A DNA stretch of 64,000 nucleotides from the NCBI GenBank assembly GCA_001972305.1, contig BDDD01003342.1, forward strand, positions 118,176 through 182,175, written 5' to 3'. Source of the stretch: Cephalotus follicularis. Taxonomy: Eukaryota > Streptophyta > Magnoliopsida > Oxalidales > Cephalotaceae. Position numbers and translations under genes: made by a program. The notes beneath the pieces are model-generated. The model saw only the letters and a program-made list of their open reading frames with translations. It made no database searches and was not told the DNA's origin. The stretch's first letter is position 1. Every line of letters begins with the position of its first letter. Positions 11,592 through 22,521 of the stretch are shown in pieces.

Positions 11592-14157
11592 ATGGCCAGA
11601 ATGAAGCAGACCAAGAGACTTGTCAGGCGCCCCGAAGTGGTCGCCCGGGGGTCCACTGGGGTCACTGTCACTGTTCGTCCCCTCAACAAGGAGGTGAAAA
11701 TGGAGGCTTCCGCCGCTGGGAACCCCAAAGTTGAGGCTACAGGGGCCAGAGTTCAAGTTTTCCGGGCCCATTTTGATGAGACTACCATGCGCCCACATAA
11801 ACTGGCGCAACTGGTCAAGGAGTTCTCCATTCCTGGTGGGATGGACTTCGAGTTCCCTGCTGACCCCAGGTCAGTCACTGTGAACCAACCCGGGCACTTT
11901 GTGGTGTTGCAAGATGCTTTGGAGCATGGGTTGAGGCTTCCGCTGCCGCCGTTCACTGTTACCGTCCTCGGGCACTACCGAATTCATCCGTCAATGCTGC
12001 AAGCTCAACCCTGGGGGTTCATCTTCGGGTTCATTGTACGCTGTCTTGAAGCGGATGCAGTGCCCACCCTTGGGCTGTTCAAGGAATTCCACACTGTGGC
12101 TCCCTCCCCAAAGAAGCACGGCTTTCACTTTAAGTCACGCGTGGATCGCCCCAAGCTGCTGGCGGAGAACACCAAGACAGTCAAGCGCTGGAGGGAAAAA
12201 TACTTCCTGGTCAATAACCTTCCCGGCTTTATCCCCTGTCCTTGGACAGATACACTGGATACCGGGCTTTTGAACCAGAGGTCGTTTCTGACCAGGGAAG
12301 AGACCGCCGACCTGAGGAGGCTTTCGATCCTTGCACCTGAGGATGTGCTCAAGGTGGTGTCCGAGGACAGCCTGCGACGACATGGGCTCAGCGTGTCCAT
12401 AGGCCATAGATCCAGGCTAGAGCTGGAGGCGGAGGAGGTGCCTATAGGGATCCAGAGAGAGAGGGACCAGGGTGGCCATGGTGGAGCTGCTTCCTCTGCG
12501 ACCTCACAAGGAGAGAGTCGTACTAAGCTTTATCTGGGGCTATCTTTCTCTTTAAGTTTGTATCTAACTTTTTGATGTTTCGCTAACTGCTTCTTCGCTT
12601 GTCTGTGCAGAGATGGCACGCCAAGATTCAGCCATGGACCTGATCATGGTTGGCCATGAACAGGCCCGTGCTGCAGACCCAGGGGTGCAGAGGAGAGATG
12701 CTGATAAGAGGCAGAGGGCATTGGAGAAATCAGGGAAGGTCTCGGAGGGAAGGGCAGCCAGGTAGGTCGGTGCTAGGGCCAGGCTTGATGAGCTGCCTCG
12801 GGTACTATCAGAGGAGACCAGGGAGGCCAGGGCTGCAGAGGCCAGGGTTACGAAGGCCTGGGCTGCCGAAGAGGCCCGAGCTGTTGGAGAGGCCCAAGCT
12901 ACTGAAGAGCCCGATTGGCTGCAGCTAGGGAACCCATGACTGACGTTGAGCTCGCCCGTCCCACCAAAAGGTAGCGGACAGAGAAGGAGAAGGCTCCTAG
13001 GAACGAGACCTTTGAGGGGCGCCTCTGTGACCCCACTGCGGAGCTCGCACAAGTGAGGGATATCCTGGGGGAGCTTGGACGAGCTGGCATTTGTCTGAAG
13101 ACGCCCGGGGTCGCCACGGATCTAGGCTGAATGGCCATTTTCCCCTACGAACTGGGGTAAGGGAGGAGTGGTAGACAGGGCAACTCTGGACCAACCTCTT
13201 TCATTCCTGCCATCGGGTAAGCACACTTACACTGACTTTCTTTTTTGAACTTTTTCAAGTTCTAAACCGTTGTTGTTTTTTTTCAAACCATGGTCAATGC
13301 CCGTCTTCTAATGGATAGAACAGACCAGGAGACCAGCTTGAACGAGCAGCTCGGGGTTGAAAATGTTGAGTTGACCAGGTCTCTGGCCGTGGCCCGTGCT
13401 CAGCTGGACGAAGTGCTGGGTGCCCAGGATGTCTTGGAGGCTGAGAAAGATGACGTCGTGGAGGAGGCTAGGAGGGAGAGGGGGCTCAAGATTGTTGTCA
13501 TGGAGCGGGTAGCTGAACTCGAGGTAGGGTGGAGGCCCTACATAACCAGTTAGTCAAGTGCCAAGAGCTTGGTGATGCCAGGGTCAACGCCACTGCAGAG
13601 AGGGCAGTCCTGGATTTTAAGGCGTCAGTTGAGTTCCGCGATGCCATGGATCAGGCCGTGGACCTTTACAAGACTTCTGAGGACTTCAACTGCGAGGTTT
13701 TGAATAAGTCTTAGGCCAATTTCCGTCGGGGGTATTATATCTGCCGAAACATGGTTGAGTGCTTTCCGGATCTCCCGTTGGACTCCTTCGTCTGCGGCCC
13801 TTCGGTGGCAGAGTATGTCTTCATCCCATAGGGCGTTGAAGAGGCCGAGGATGAAGCCTTCAGAGCCTTTGATGAACAGAAAATCCATGCTCAGGATCCC
13901 AGTTGGTTGCCTAACGGCCATGACCTGGTTCCATTTGCTGCTCCCATCGAGGACGGCAACCTCGGGGCCTTAGATGCCAAGCCTCTTTCTCGCATCGTTG
14001 CTGAGGAACCTGCCCCAGCACGGACAACTGAGGACGATCCACCTCTTTCTCCTGGTCCCCGCTTCGAAGTCCCTCCTCCTTTTCCTCCCCTGACGGAAGA
14101 AGATGCTCCCCCAGTTCCTCCAGCCGTGGTAGACATCCCCTCCGGGGATGAGGCTTA
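11592..14157 (+). pseudogene. Antisense ORF (aORF) of element B, gypsy-type Transposase_28-like protein
   Basis: Exon 1 starts at ATG 11592 (CCCATGGCC context; an in-frame ATG at 11535 is less likely) and runs open to 12575. Its 300-residue domain includes VKEFSIPGGMDFEFPADP, LPLPPFTVTVLGHYRIHPS and QPWGFIFGFIVRCLEADAVP, the pattern of plant 'putative gypsy type transposon' proteins (Pfam Transposase_28). A short intron probably ends at the TGTGCAG before 12611. Later exons encode Glu/Arg/Ala-rich coiled-coil sequence (13290-13553), then a YKTSEDFNCEVLNKS block and an acidic, proline-rich tail ending at 14157. Stops at 12763 and 12972 and a frameshift near 12908 show decay. Antisense ORFs at this position are known in Tat elements; their function is unknown. 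Confidence 0.8.
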
Positions 14158-14224
14158 GGGTAGTTTTTTTGTTTTGCCTTTTGTATTTTTCTTTCTTCTC
14201 GGCCGTGTAATCTTTTTGATGATT

Positions 14225-14230
14225 AATAAA
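14225..14230 (+). terminator. Polyadenylation signal of the antisense gene
   Basis: An AATAAA follows the aORF stop by 68 bp on the plus strand, within TGATTAATAAAGAAG. Confidence 0.5.
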
Positions 14231-14747
14231 GAAGTATTTTTGTACCTAATTTGTGTATGTTTTATTCCTTTGCTTAGAAATACTATAAAGTACTCATGAA
14301 GTACCATACTTTCTGACCCTGGGCTCTGCTTGTATTGCGCACTGTGCTTGAGCTCTTCCTGGGTATTCACTATTCTCTTAGGACAAATGAATGTAAATAA
14401 TAGAACAATCTTCAGGCTTGATCACCTAAGATTTGTAGTCCCCTTAGGACGCCTTATTTCAAAAGTGCTTAGGCAAAAAGACTTAGGCTTTACGAGTTCT
14501 GTTGTGTTCGTAGACTAAGTTTTTGGTCTGCCCAGGCAAGTTCCTATAGGTTTGCCGAGTAGGATATCGTCTGGTTCAGCATGTTGTGGACCAGGTCGTC
14601 TGAGCTTGCAGTACTCATAGGGACACTTGTATTGAAGTGCTCAGTACAACAAACTTGATCGTTGCGAGTTCTCATGGATTCGCCTCTCAAGACACGACTT
14701 TAGGTCTGGTCGAACAAGTTTCCATGGTGTTGTCGACCAGAGTGTGC

Positions 14748-15062
14748 TCCCTGGGGAGTCTTATTGCTTCCTTGGAAGTCTTTATGTGCTCCCCTGGAGG
14801 AGGCTTTGTTGGATGCTCCCCTGGAGGAGTCTTTTCGTGATGCCCCCTGGGGGGTCTTTTTGTTGAGTGCTCCCCTGGGGGAGGCTTCGCTGGGTGCTCC
14901 CCTGAGGGGTCTTTTTGTGATGCCCCCTGGGGGGGGTCTTTCTGTTGAGTGCTCCCCTGGGGGAGGCTTTTTGTTGAGTGCTCCCCTAGGGAAGGCTTTC
15001 TGGTGAGTGCTCCCCTGGGGGAGGCTTTTCGTGATGCTCCCCTGAGGGGTCTTTTTGTTGCT
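14748..15062. repeat. Tandem array in the 3' UTR of element B
   Basis: About eleven diverged copies of a roughly 30-bp unit containing GTGCTCCCCTGGGGGAGGC, whose core CTCCCCTGGGGGAG is a near-perfect palindrome. Isolated further copies lie at 15375-15425. Hypervariable tandem repeats between pol and the PPT are known for Tat and Ogre elements. The remaining 15063-15575 is non-coding 3' UTR. Confidence 0.88.
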
Positions 15063-15575
15063 GGTTAGTCAAGTCAAACCTTAGGTTCGTCTTCGCAGCT
15101 CGAGTTGGATGACCCTAAGCTGAGGTCTGGTGGCTTCCCTGGATGTTTATCCCTGGGCATGCTCGCAGGCGTTAAGGGCAAGTAGGAATTTTTTCTTTGT
15201 TTTTCCCGTCCTCCCGACCTTGGACCGACTCGGTCCCTGGAGATATCTTGTTAGGTGGGCCCTGATGGAACCCTTGGGTACCTGGCCGGGGTGAGATTCC
15301 ACCTCCTTAGTGTAAGTTGAGCATTTGGGGGACCTCGGGTAGTCGTCCCTTGCTTGGCGTTTCATTTTCGGTTTGCCCCCTGGGGGGTCTTTTTGGTGCT
15401 CCCTTGGTAGGGAGGATTTTTGGTGCTTTGAGGGAGTTGATCGGCGGCTGTTTAGAGGTTTAAGGACATGAACATTGGTCCTCCAGTCCCTTGCAAACTT
15501 GGGACTATAAACTTGAACACGAATTTTGAAGAAAAATTCGGCTTTATTTCCTTTGAATTTTTGTACATCTTATAA

Positions 15576-16493
15576 TCATTGGTAGTACTTCCTCAGATGC
15601 TCGGCATTCCAAGCTCTGGCAATCTCCCTTCCCCCCAGAGTTTCAAGATTGAATGTTCCTGGGTGGAGCACTCTCTTGATCTTGTATGGTCCTTCCCAGG
15701 TGGGAGCGAGTTTTTCTCTGGTACCGGTTGGGTCTGCAATAGTTGAGTTGCGTAGGACTAGGTCTCCTTGTCTCAGTGGTCTGGGGCTTACCCTTTTGTT
15801 GTAGTAACAGCTCACCCTTTGTCGGTAAGCTGCAACTCTGATGGCGGCCTTGTCTCTGAGCTCTCCTACTAGGTCAAGGAGGCATCTAAGTCCTTCTTCG
15901 TTGTTCTTTTCAGTGAAGTGCACAACCCTTGGTGACTGGACACCAATCTCCACCGGTATCATAGCCTCAGCTCCAAAACAAAGGCTGTATGGGGACTCAC
16001 CAGTCGTGGTCCGAGGAGTGGTTCTATATGCCCATAATACACTTGGTAGCTCCTCTGTCCATCTTCCTTTGCTGTCTTCAAGGCGTTTCTTCAAGCCCGA
16101 GATGATTTCTCTATTTATCACCTCTACTTGACCATTGCTCTGGGGGTAGGCCACTGAGGCGAGCCTATGATCTATTCTCCACTCTTTGTAAAAGTCATAG
16201 AAGGCCTGGCAGTCGAACTGTTTTCCATTATCTGAGATTATTGTCTTCGGGACTCCAAATCTGCAGATGATGGACTTCCATACAAAGCTCTCCATGTTCT
16301 TCTCTGTAATTGTGGCCAGGGGTTCTTCTTCTACCCACTTGGTGAAATAGTCCACTGCTACAATGAGAAACTTCCTCTAGCCTGTCGCTATAGGTAATGG
16401 TCCTACGAAGTCCATTCCCCATTGTGCAAAGGGCGAGGGGGCTGTGATAGACGTTAGAGGCTGAGAAGGTCTTCTATTTATATTTGCGTTCCT
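15576..16493 (-). pseudogene. Element B integrase, catalytic core and C-terminus
   Basis: The long open block 16355-15576 (259 residues from its first Met) starts MDYFTKWVEEEPLATITEKN. It contains the second and third catalytic residues, Asp42 in IISDNGKQF and Glu78 in NGQVEVINREI. The first catalytic Asp lies just upstream in QWGMDFVGPLPIATG, which is followed by an in-frame stop near 16378. The C-terminal part has LAPTWEGPYKIKRVL and ends AEHLRKYYQ. Integrase would insert element cDNA into nuclear DNA, giving the 5-bp duplication seen at the ends. No chromodomain is present, as expected for Tat. Confidence 0.9.
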
Positions 16494-17709
16494 CTAGCAC
16501 TTGTCACATTTCCTTACCAAATCTATAGCATCTTGGTGCAGGGTCGGCCAGTGGTAGCCCTGCCTGAGCAACTTGTGGGACAACGTCCTGCCCCCTGTGT
16601 GGTTGCCACAAACCCCTTCATGGACCTCCCTTAGAGCATAATCGGCCTCTAGGGGAGTTAGGCATCTCAGCCAAGGGAAAGAGAAAGACCTTTTGTAGAG
16701 AACCCCGTCACGGAGCTGAAATCTGTTTGCTTTGTACACCAGTTTCCTCGCCTCCGCGGGGTCAACGGGTAGAATCCCATTCCTTAGCCAGTTGATGAAC
16801 GGGGTCATCCAGTTTGGCTCCTGTGGTAAATCTATGCCCATCACATCTACTTCAAAGACGGTGGGTCTGTCCAGGTAATCTACCAGCACGGTTTGATTCT
16901 TCTCTAGCTCTTCTGCAGTGGCTAGTTTAGACAACTGGTCTGCTCGGGCATTTTCTGCTCTGGGTATTTTCAAAACTCTTAGAACTTCGAAGGCTGGCTT
17001 CAGACTCTGGAAGTGTGATAAATATTTCTCCATTGAGTCTTCTCGGGCCTCATACTCTCCACTTGCCAGACCAACCACTAGCTGAAAATCACTGGAGGCT
17101 TCTATCTTTTGCACCTCCAAATGCTTCGCAATTGTCAGCCCGGCTATAAGAGCTTCCCATTCAACTTCGTTGTTTGTAGCTTTCAAACCGAACCTCAGAG
17201 CATACTCCAACGTCCATCTACTTGGACTTACTAGTACCAGCCCTGCACCACTGCCAGTGATGCAGGAAGTGCCATCCACGGATAACATCCAAATCCCCCT
17301 CTCGCTCTCGGAGGGGTCCTCCTCCATACACTTCGTAGGTGTATTATCTCCAACAAAGTCGGTTAGGACCTGTGATTTGATTGCTGGTCTGGCTTCGAAC
17401 TTCACATCATACTCGCCTAGTTCGACTAACCACTTGATTAGTCTATCCGAGGTGACAGGCTTTGCAAGAACTTGCTTGAGTGGCGTGTCAGTCAGAACCT
17501 TGATTGTATGGGCTTGAAAATATGGCCTTAATTTTCTGGCCACGATGATCAGAGCATAGGAGAACTTCTCCGCCTCTGGGTACCTCCCCTCAGCATCATT
17601 CAGAGCCTTGCTCACATAGTACACCGGCCTTTGAACTTTCTCCTCATCCCTTACCAGCACAGCACTCACTACACCTGAGGTGGCTGCAAGGTACAGATAC
17701 AAGTCTTAC
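16494..17709 (-). pseudogene. Element B RNase H pair and integrase zinc finger
   Basis: From Met at 17702 the block runs 402 residues open. Residues 1-120 are the first RNase H; the usual first catalytic Asp is replaced in LYLAATSGVV, so it is probably a structural remnant. Residues 137-262 are the second, archaeal-like RNase H with Asp143 (SVDGTS), Glu in NNEVEWEAL (179-183), Asp205 and Asp255. Residues 361-402 form the integrase HHCC zinc finger (His361, His368, Cys399, Cys402). A TAA at 17710-17712 separates it from RT, and a stop follows Cys402. A degenerate first RNase H plus an acquired second one is a known Tat feature. Confidence 0.9.
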
Positions 17710-17712
17710 CCG

Positions 17713-18660
17713 TCCTTAGGTTTTGAAATCATGGGAGGGGAAGCCAGGTATTCCTTCAACTTGTCGAAGGCTGCTTGGCACTCGTCTGACCAGGAAAATC
17801 CTTTGGGATCCCTCAGCACCTTAAAGAAAGGGAGGCACTCCTCTGCTGACTTTCAAACAAACCTGCTCAGAGCTGCTATCTTTTCATTTAGCTTTTGTAC
17901 ATCCCTGATGGTTTGGGGAGGCCTCATACTCTGAACCGTCGATATCTTCTCTGGGTTGGCCTCTATTCCCCTGCTTGAGACCATGAAGCCAAGGAACTTG
18001 CCCGAGGTGACCCCAAAAGTGCACTTGGATGGATTGAGTTTCATTTTATATCTTCTAAACACCTCAAACGTTTCCTCCAAGTCTTTGATGTGGGGGCTCC
18101 TGGCTGGGGTTTTGACGAGCATGTCGTCGATGTAGACCTCTATGTTTCTCCCTATCTGGGGCTCGAAGATCTTAATGACCAGTCATTGGTAGGTAGCCCC
18201 TGCGTTCTTCAAACCAAAGGGCATCACCTTGTAACAATACATCCCCCGGTCCGTGATGAAACCTGTCTTGTTCTCGTCAGGCTCATACATGGAGATTTGT
18301 TTATACCCCGAGTAGGCATCCAAGAAGCTTAACATTCTGTAGCCCGAGGTCGCATCCACCAACTGATCTATCTTTAGGAGAAGGAAGTGATCCTTAGGAC
18401 AAGCTTTGTTGAGGTCTACAAAGTCAATGCACATCCTCCACTTGCCATTTACCTTTTTGACTAGGACTGGGTTCGCCAGCCAGTCTGTGTAATGCATGTC
18501 CTTTATGAACCCTGCCCGTATGAGCTTGCTCACCTTCTCGGCTATTGCTTGCTACCACTCAGGAGCAAAGTTTCTTTTCTTCTGCCTGGTCGGGGGCCTC
18601 GTTGGATCCACGCTTAGCTTGTGAACCATTACGCTTGGGCTGATCGCAGGGACCTCCTCT
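17713..18660 (-). pseudogene. Element B reverse transcriptase
   Basis: The blocks 18533-18183 and 18122-17853, plus flanking sequence, give the RT fingers and palm: NPVLVKKVNGKWRMCIDFVD, DAYSGYKQISM and the catalytic EVYIDDMLVKTP. The frame is broken by a stop after GATYQ near 18182, another near 17852 (after ALSRFV) and others around 18550 and 18660. RT copies element RNA into cDNA in the particle. Element A retains the same region with different stops. Confidence 0.9.
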
Positions 18661-18662
18661 GC

Positions 18663-19757
18663 TTACCAAGCAAATACGTCTCTGTTATTTTGGAGGAATG
18701 TTATTAATTCCCCCTTCTCCACCTCTCCAAGCTGTGAACCGACTTGGAAGACTCTCTCGGAGCTGCCCTCTTCTAGGGGAACTTGAACCCCATCTTTAAC
18801 AGGCTGTGGACGCTTAGGCTCCACGTCCCCCCTGAGCTCCACATTTGCTATTGGGAGTACCTTGGCCTTCTCGTAGCCCATGGCGGCAGTCTTGTAGCAC
18901 TGCATGGCTGCTTGTTGGTCTCCTCTGGCCTCTCCCAAACCAAACCTTGTAGGGAACTTCATGAGTAAGTGCCTCGTGGACACTATCGCCTCCATTAGGT
19001 TCAGCCCTGGTCGCCCGATTATTGCATTGTATGGGCTTGGTGTATCAACCACTAGGAAAGTCATCTGCACCTGGGTCTCGAGTGGAGCCGTGCCTGTAAC
19101 CACTGACAGGTCGATGGATCCCAGAGGATGGACCATCTCCCCCACAAAGCCAACCAGTGGGGTCTTCATGGGCTTCAGCTGATCGACCGGTATCCTCAAC
19201 TGATCAAACGCATGCTTGTACAGGATGTCGGCCGAATTGCAACTGTCTATTAAGATCCTCTTCATGGCGAAAAGTTCCACCATGAGAGTTATCACCATTG
19301 GATCATCGTGAGGGAGACGTACTCCCTCATTGTCCCCCTCGGAGAAGGATATAACCTCCTCATCTCTACCAGTCCTCAACCTTTTGCTGCGATGGATCTG
19401 TTGCATAGCAAGGGACTGCCTCCCGTAGGCATTTCTAGAATTTGTATGGTCGCCACCAGACGTGACCCCCCCAGAGATGGTATGGATGACACCTCTGGGT
19501 TCCTGCTGCTGCTGCTCCTGCTGCCGATGAGCCTCTTCTCTCCTTTGCTCCCTTCTTCCCTGGGGAGCCTCTCTATCCACATACTTGCGTAGATGTCCCC
19601 TTCGGATCAGGTCCTCGATATGATTCTTCAGCTGGCTGCACTCCTCGGTATCGTGCCCATGGTCACGATGGTACCGGCGGTATTTTTCCACGTCCTTTTT
19701 CTCTGCTGGGGACCTCAACTTCTCAGGCCACTGGATGGGGACCTTATCCTGCTCCAC
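18663..19757 (-). pseudogene. Element B gag tail and aspartic protease
   Basis: A 364-residue open block. Residues 28-58 hold the gag zinc-knuckle-like [17 protein letters not shown], with the first Cys position occupied by Arg (YRRYH). Residues 155-260 are the retropepsin domain. The catalytic motif reads ILIDSCNSADIL: Cys173 (codon 19241-19239) replaces the Gly of the DSG/DTG signature that is intact in element A, which should kill the protease. The block continues through the RT linker to DVFAW, where a stop interrupts. It is open for over 1 kb, yet missense-inactivated. Confidence 0.88.
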
Positions 19758-21227
19758 AGCAAGTATTCTGGTGCATGTGTCCAGGAGGGGGGCAAAGTTG
19801 TTATAGGATGGGATTGGTGCCCCTCCCTGGGTCGAGTCCTCCCTCCTGGAAAGCTTGTGTCTGAAGTCGTCCTTGGTCAGGTCTGACCTCTCCCTCCGCT
19901 TTTCCTTCTTCTCGAGAGCATTTCGTGAATGCTCCTATTTCTCCTCCTGATGGCCCGACCAGGGGGTTTTCTGTTTCCTGGCTGCCATCTATTCCTCTGC
20001 ATTGACATACCTCTTGGATCTCCTCAGCAGGTCTGCCATATCCACGGCGGGTCTCTTCAAAAGAGTGAAAGTAAAAAAGGAGTTCTTCCTCAGCCCACTG
20101 TTTAACGCTGCCATGGCAAAGAACGGCCCCATGTCCTTCACGGTAAGAGACTCCTTATTGAACCTGGTGAGGTAGTCCTTCAATGACTCGTCTCTCCCCT
20201 GCACCACGTTGATCAGGTGGGTGGAGTTCCTCCTCTGCGTGGTGCTGTTGAGAAATTTTGTGACGAACAGCTCCGTAAGCTGGTCAAAATCCTCCACTGA
20301 CTTCTGAGCCAGGGTTGAGAACCACGACTGGGCAGATCCAGTCAGCGTCGCCAGGAACCCTCAGCAAAGTGTGGCGTCTGAGGCCTGGTGCACCAACATG
20401 GTTTGGATGTAGGTGCGCACATGTTGGAGGGGATCCGTGGACCCATCATATTTGTCAAGGCTGAGGAGCCAGAATCCACTGGGGATACGCTCCGTCATGA
20501 TCTCGGTTGTGAAGGGGTGGGCGCTAAGGTTGCGTACCTCCGCTAGATACCCCCTTGGCTTCTCGGCTCCTTGGAGCCTTTTCTCCACCTCTGCAAGCCT
20601 TCTGTTCATCGCTTGCTCCACGTATTAAATATTCCTAGCCCCGCTAGAAACATGTGACCCCCCAGCCAAAGCGGTTGTGCGGTCATACCTGCTCCCCTGC
20701 CCCACTCCAGCTCTGCGCGAAGCGTTGGAGCGTACTCGTGCCTCCTCTGCGCCCCTGGCCTCCCCTTGGGGATCCACTTCCATAGCCTGGTGCTCAGGAC
20801 GCACTTTTCTAGGATCGTTGGTTTGATCTCGGGCTATTGAGGACTCTACCCTCTGAGATACATTGATCTCAGGTCTCCTCCCCAGGTGAAGATTATCCCC
20901 TGACCGCCTTGGGGAAAGTTCATCTCCCCTCAGCCAGTTTCGCCTAGCACCTCAGGGGTGCCCTGTCTCCACCACTGGCCTGTTGGGACCAGAAACTCCT
21001 CAGACCATTGACGGAGCAGGTCCGACATGTTGTCGGTCGGCCAAACTGGTGGCCAGCAAATCGGTGAGGCGCTCCACCCCTTGGATCGGTTGGTTGAACT
21101 GCTCCCCCATAACGGGAGATTGCTCGACGTTTGTGGCAACTTGACTAGTTTGGGCTGGGTCGTTTTCGACAGCATGCTGGCTTCCACCCACTGTGGAGTA
21201 GTTGTTAATGTTCTTCCACAGAGGCAT
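19758..21227 (-). pseudogene. Element B gag
   Basis: The start at 21227 (MPLWKNINNYSTVGG) agrees with the intact start of element C (MPPRKNNNNSAVVGS). The N-terminal block is open to 21000. The middle block 20621-20361 carries the AEVEKRLQGAEKPRGYLAEV and FWLLSLDKYDGSTDPLQHV segments, and 20297-19989 carries the capsid core (VTKFLNSTTQRRNSTHLINV, DYLTRFNKESLTVKD). Stops occur after SMV (21000), before YVEQAMN (about 20624), after DATLC and after VNAEE. Confidence 0.87.
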
Positions 21228-21252
21228 GATTCTGTATGGCTTTTCGCTGCGT

Positions 21253-21272
21253 TTCCCACAGACGGCGCCAAC
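21253..21272 (-). other. Primer binding site of element B
   Basis: The minus strand reads TTGGCGCCGTCTGTGGGAA just inside the 5' LTR, identical to the PBS of element A. Confidence 0.78.
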
Positions 21273-21837
21273 TGTTGATGCAGAAATCTTTCCTTCAATA
21301 GTACCCCACATGTAAGGGCTTGATTTGTTTAGAGAAACGCTGGAATCTGTCCGAGAAAGAGTATTTTGTGGTTATTGATCCCTGCACAAGTAAAAGAGAA
21401 GAGTAGAAGGTCTAGGAGGTTGTTCTCCCGGGGACACTCCGACGCTTTAGTTAGTGATTGCACAGAGAGTATTGTGTTCTTATGAGTGATAAAATGACTG
21501 ACCTTTGTATTGACTGTGAAACTAGTATATATAGACCTCTAAGATCACTGTTGAGCGTCTAATCAGGAATTGGTTGCCCCTAAGGGAAATACGTTAGAAG
21601 TCCTGGCATTTCCCCTGATCTCCTCCGGATTTGGTGGCTGTGGCGGCGTGCTAGTCTGTAGGTTAGGTGGCTGAGGCGGCATGCTAGTCTGTAGGTTAGG
21701 TGGCTGTGACAGCGTGCCAGTCTCTTTTCCCTATTTGATGTGATTGCAGGCCACGTTCCCAGGCCCTGGAGGGACATCTATCTTTCTTTCCTTGAGACAC
21801 GTGTATTTATGCTTAAAAAAAGAATTTTCCCATATCA
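21273..21837 (-). repeat. 5' LTR of element B
   Basis: 565 bp, TGATATGGGAAAATTC to GCATCAACA on the minus strand, followed by the CCTTT duplication at 21838-21842. It contains the same three-unit 35-bp repeat as the 3' LTR at about 21630-21724. Confidence 0.95.
21526..21533 (-). promoter_or_regulatory. TATA box of the element B 5' LTR
   Basis: TATATATA in the context AGGTCTATATATACTAG, about 250 bp before the LTR end, is a suitable position for the element's transcription start. Confidence 0.6.
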
Positions 21838-21842
21838 CCTTT

Positions 21843-22283
21843 GAACTTGTAAGTATTAACTAATAAAGTTAATTTTAAATGCCAAAAGTTACGTACATGT
21901 AAGAGTTGAGACGGCGTCGACCTCGACAATGTTTGTGAAGCTCTTTATACTCTCAAACCTGACGGAGTCGACGTCAGTAGCGACATCTGTGGCTCGGATG
22001 GCATTCAGAAGGACCAATCACAAATATCCTCTTTCATGAGTGTCCTATTTGCTTTGCATTAGTTATTGAACACGAGGCAGTGTGACTGGAAATGTCATCA
22101 TTTGGAAAGATAGATAACAATTTATTATATATATACATATATTTTCATATGCTCAAAATGGAGCCCTCACAACTACGTATGTTTACTCTTGTATTTCTTG
22201 CTTGAAAACATTTCAATATAACTAGTCAAATCATAAGTGGAAGGTAATTTTTGAATCAAAATAACCAAAGAATTCTCAAATTG
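21843..22283. other. Unassigned AT-rich DNA right of element B
   Basis: No gene or repeat family recognised. Confidence 0.5.
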
Positions 22284-22521
22284 AAGTTTGGACTCGTTAA
22301 CACTTTACCCCATCTGTTTTCGAATATTACAAAAACCTCTTCAAGTTTGAGTCCGTTTGACCATTAACCCCCTTAGGTTTGAGTTCGTTTAACGATTAAC
22401 CCCCTCAAGTTTGAGTCTGTTTAAGGTTTAACCCCCTTTATTATAAGCATAAATTGCAAGTCAATGGGGTTTATGTAATATTCGAAAGTACATGGGGTTA
22501 AGTGTTATCGAGTTTAAATCT
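22284..22521. repeat. Fold-back/MITE-like element with an internal tandem repeat
   Basis: Inverted arms of about 47 bp lie at 22284-22331 and 22475-22521 (ACTCGTTAACACTTTACCCC against the complement of GGGGTTAAGTGTTATCGAGT; both include TTCGAATATTAC). Between them are three copies of a roughly 39-bp unit with TTTGAGTCCGTTTGACC and ATTAACCCCC. No transposase is present. The class is uncertain; I could not fix the target duplication. Confidence 0.65.

Larger units (their letters stand above)
10398..21837 (-). mobile_element. Element B: structurally complete Tat/Retand-type Ty3/gypsy retrotransposon
   Basis: This 11,440-bp element has LTRs of 565 bp at both ends (10398-10962 and 21273-21837), both TGATAT...CAACA on the minus strand, and a perfect 5-bp duplication CCTTT (10393-10397 and 21838-21842). 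PBS and PPT are present. The order on the minus strand is gag, protease, RT, degenerate RNase H, archaeal-type RNase H, integrase, then a long 3' region with a tandem array and a spliced antisense gene. That layout is diagnostic for the Tat lineage. By hand alignment the LTRs differ at roughly 40 of 565 positions, so the insertion is old. Multiple stops make it non-autonomous. Confidence 0.95.

Noticed and set aside
12564-13052. 162-codon Ser/Ala-rich minus-strand frame
   Set aside because: It lies opposite the Glu/Arg/Ala-rich exon of the antisense gene, and its composition is the mirror of that exon.
14748-15062. Regularly spaced repeats resembling a CRISPR array
   Set aside because: Units are tandem and diverged, with no unique spacers of constant length. 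The context is a plant retrotransposon 3' UTR.
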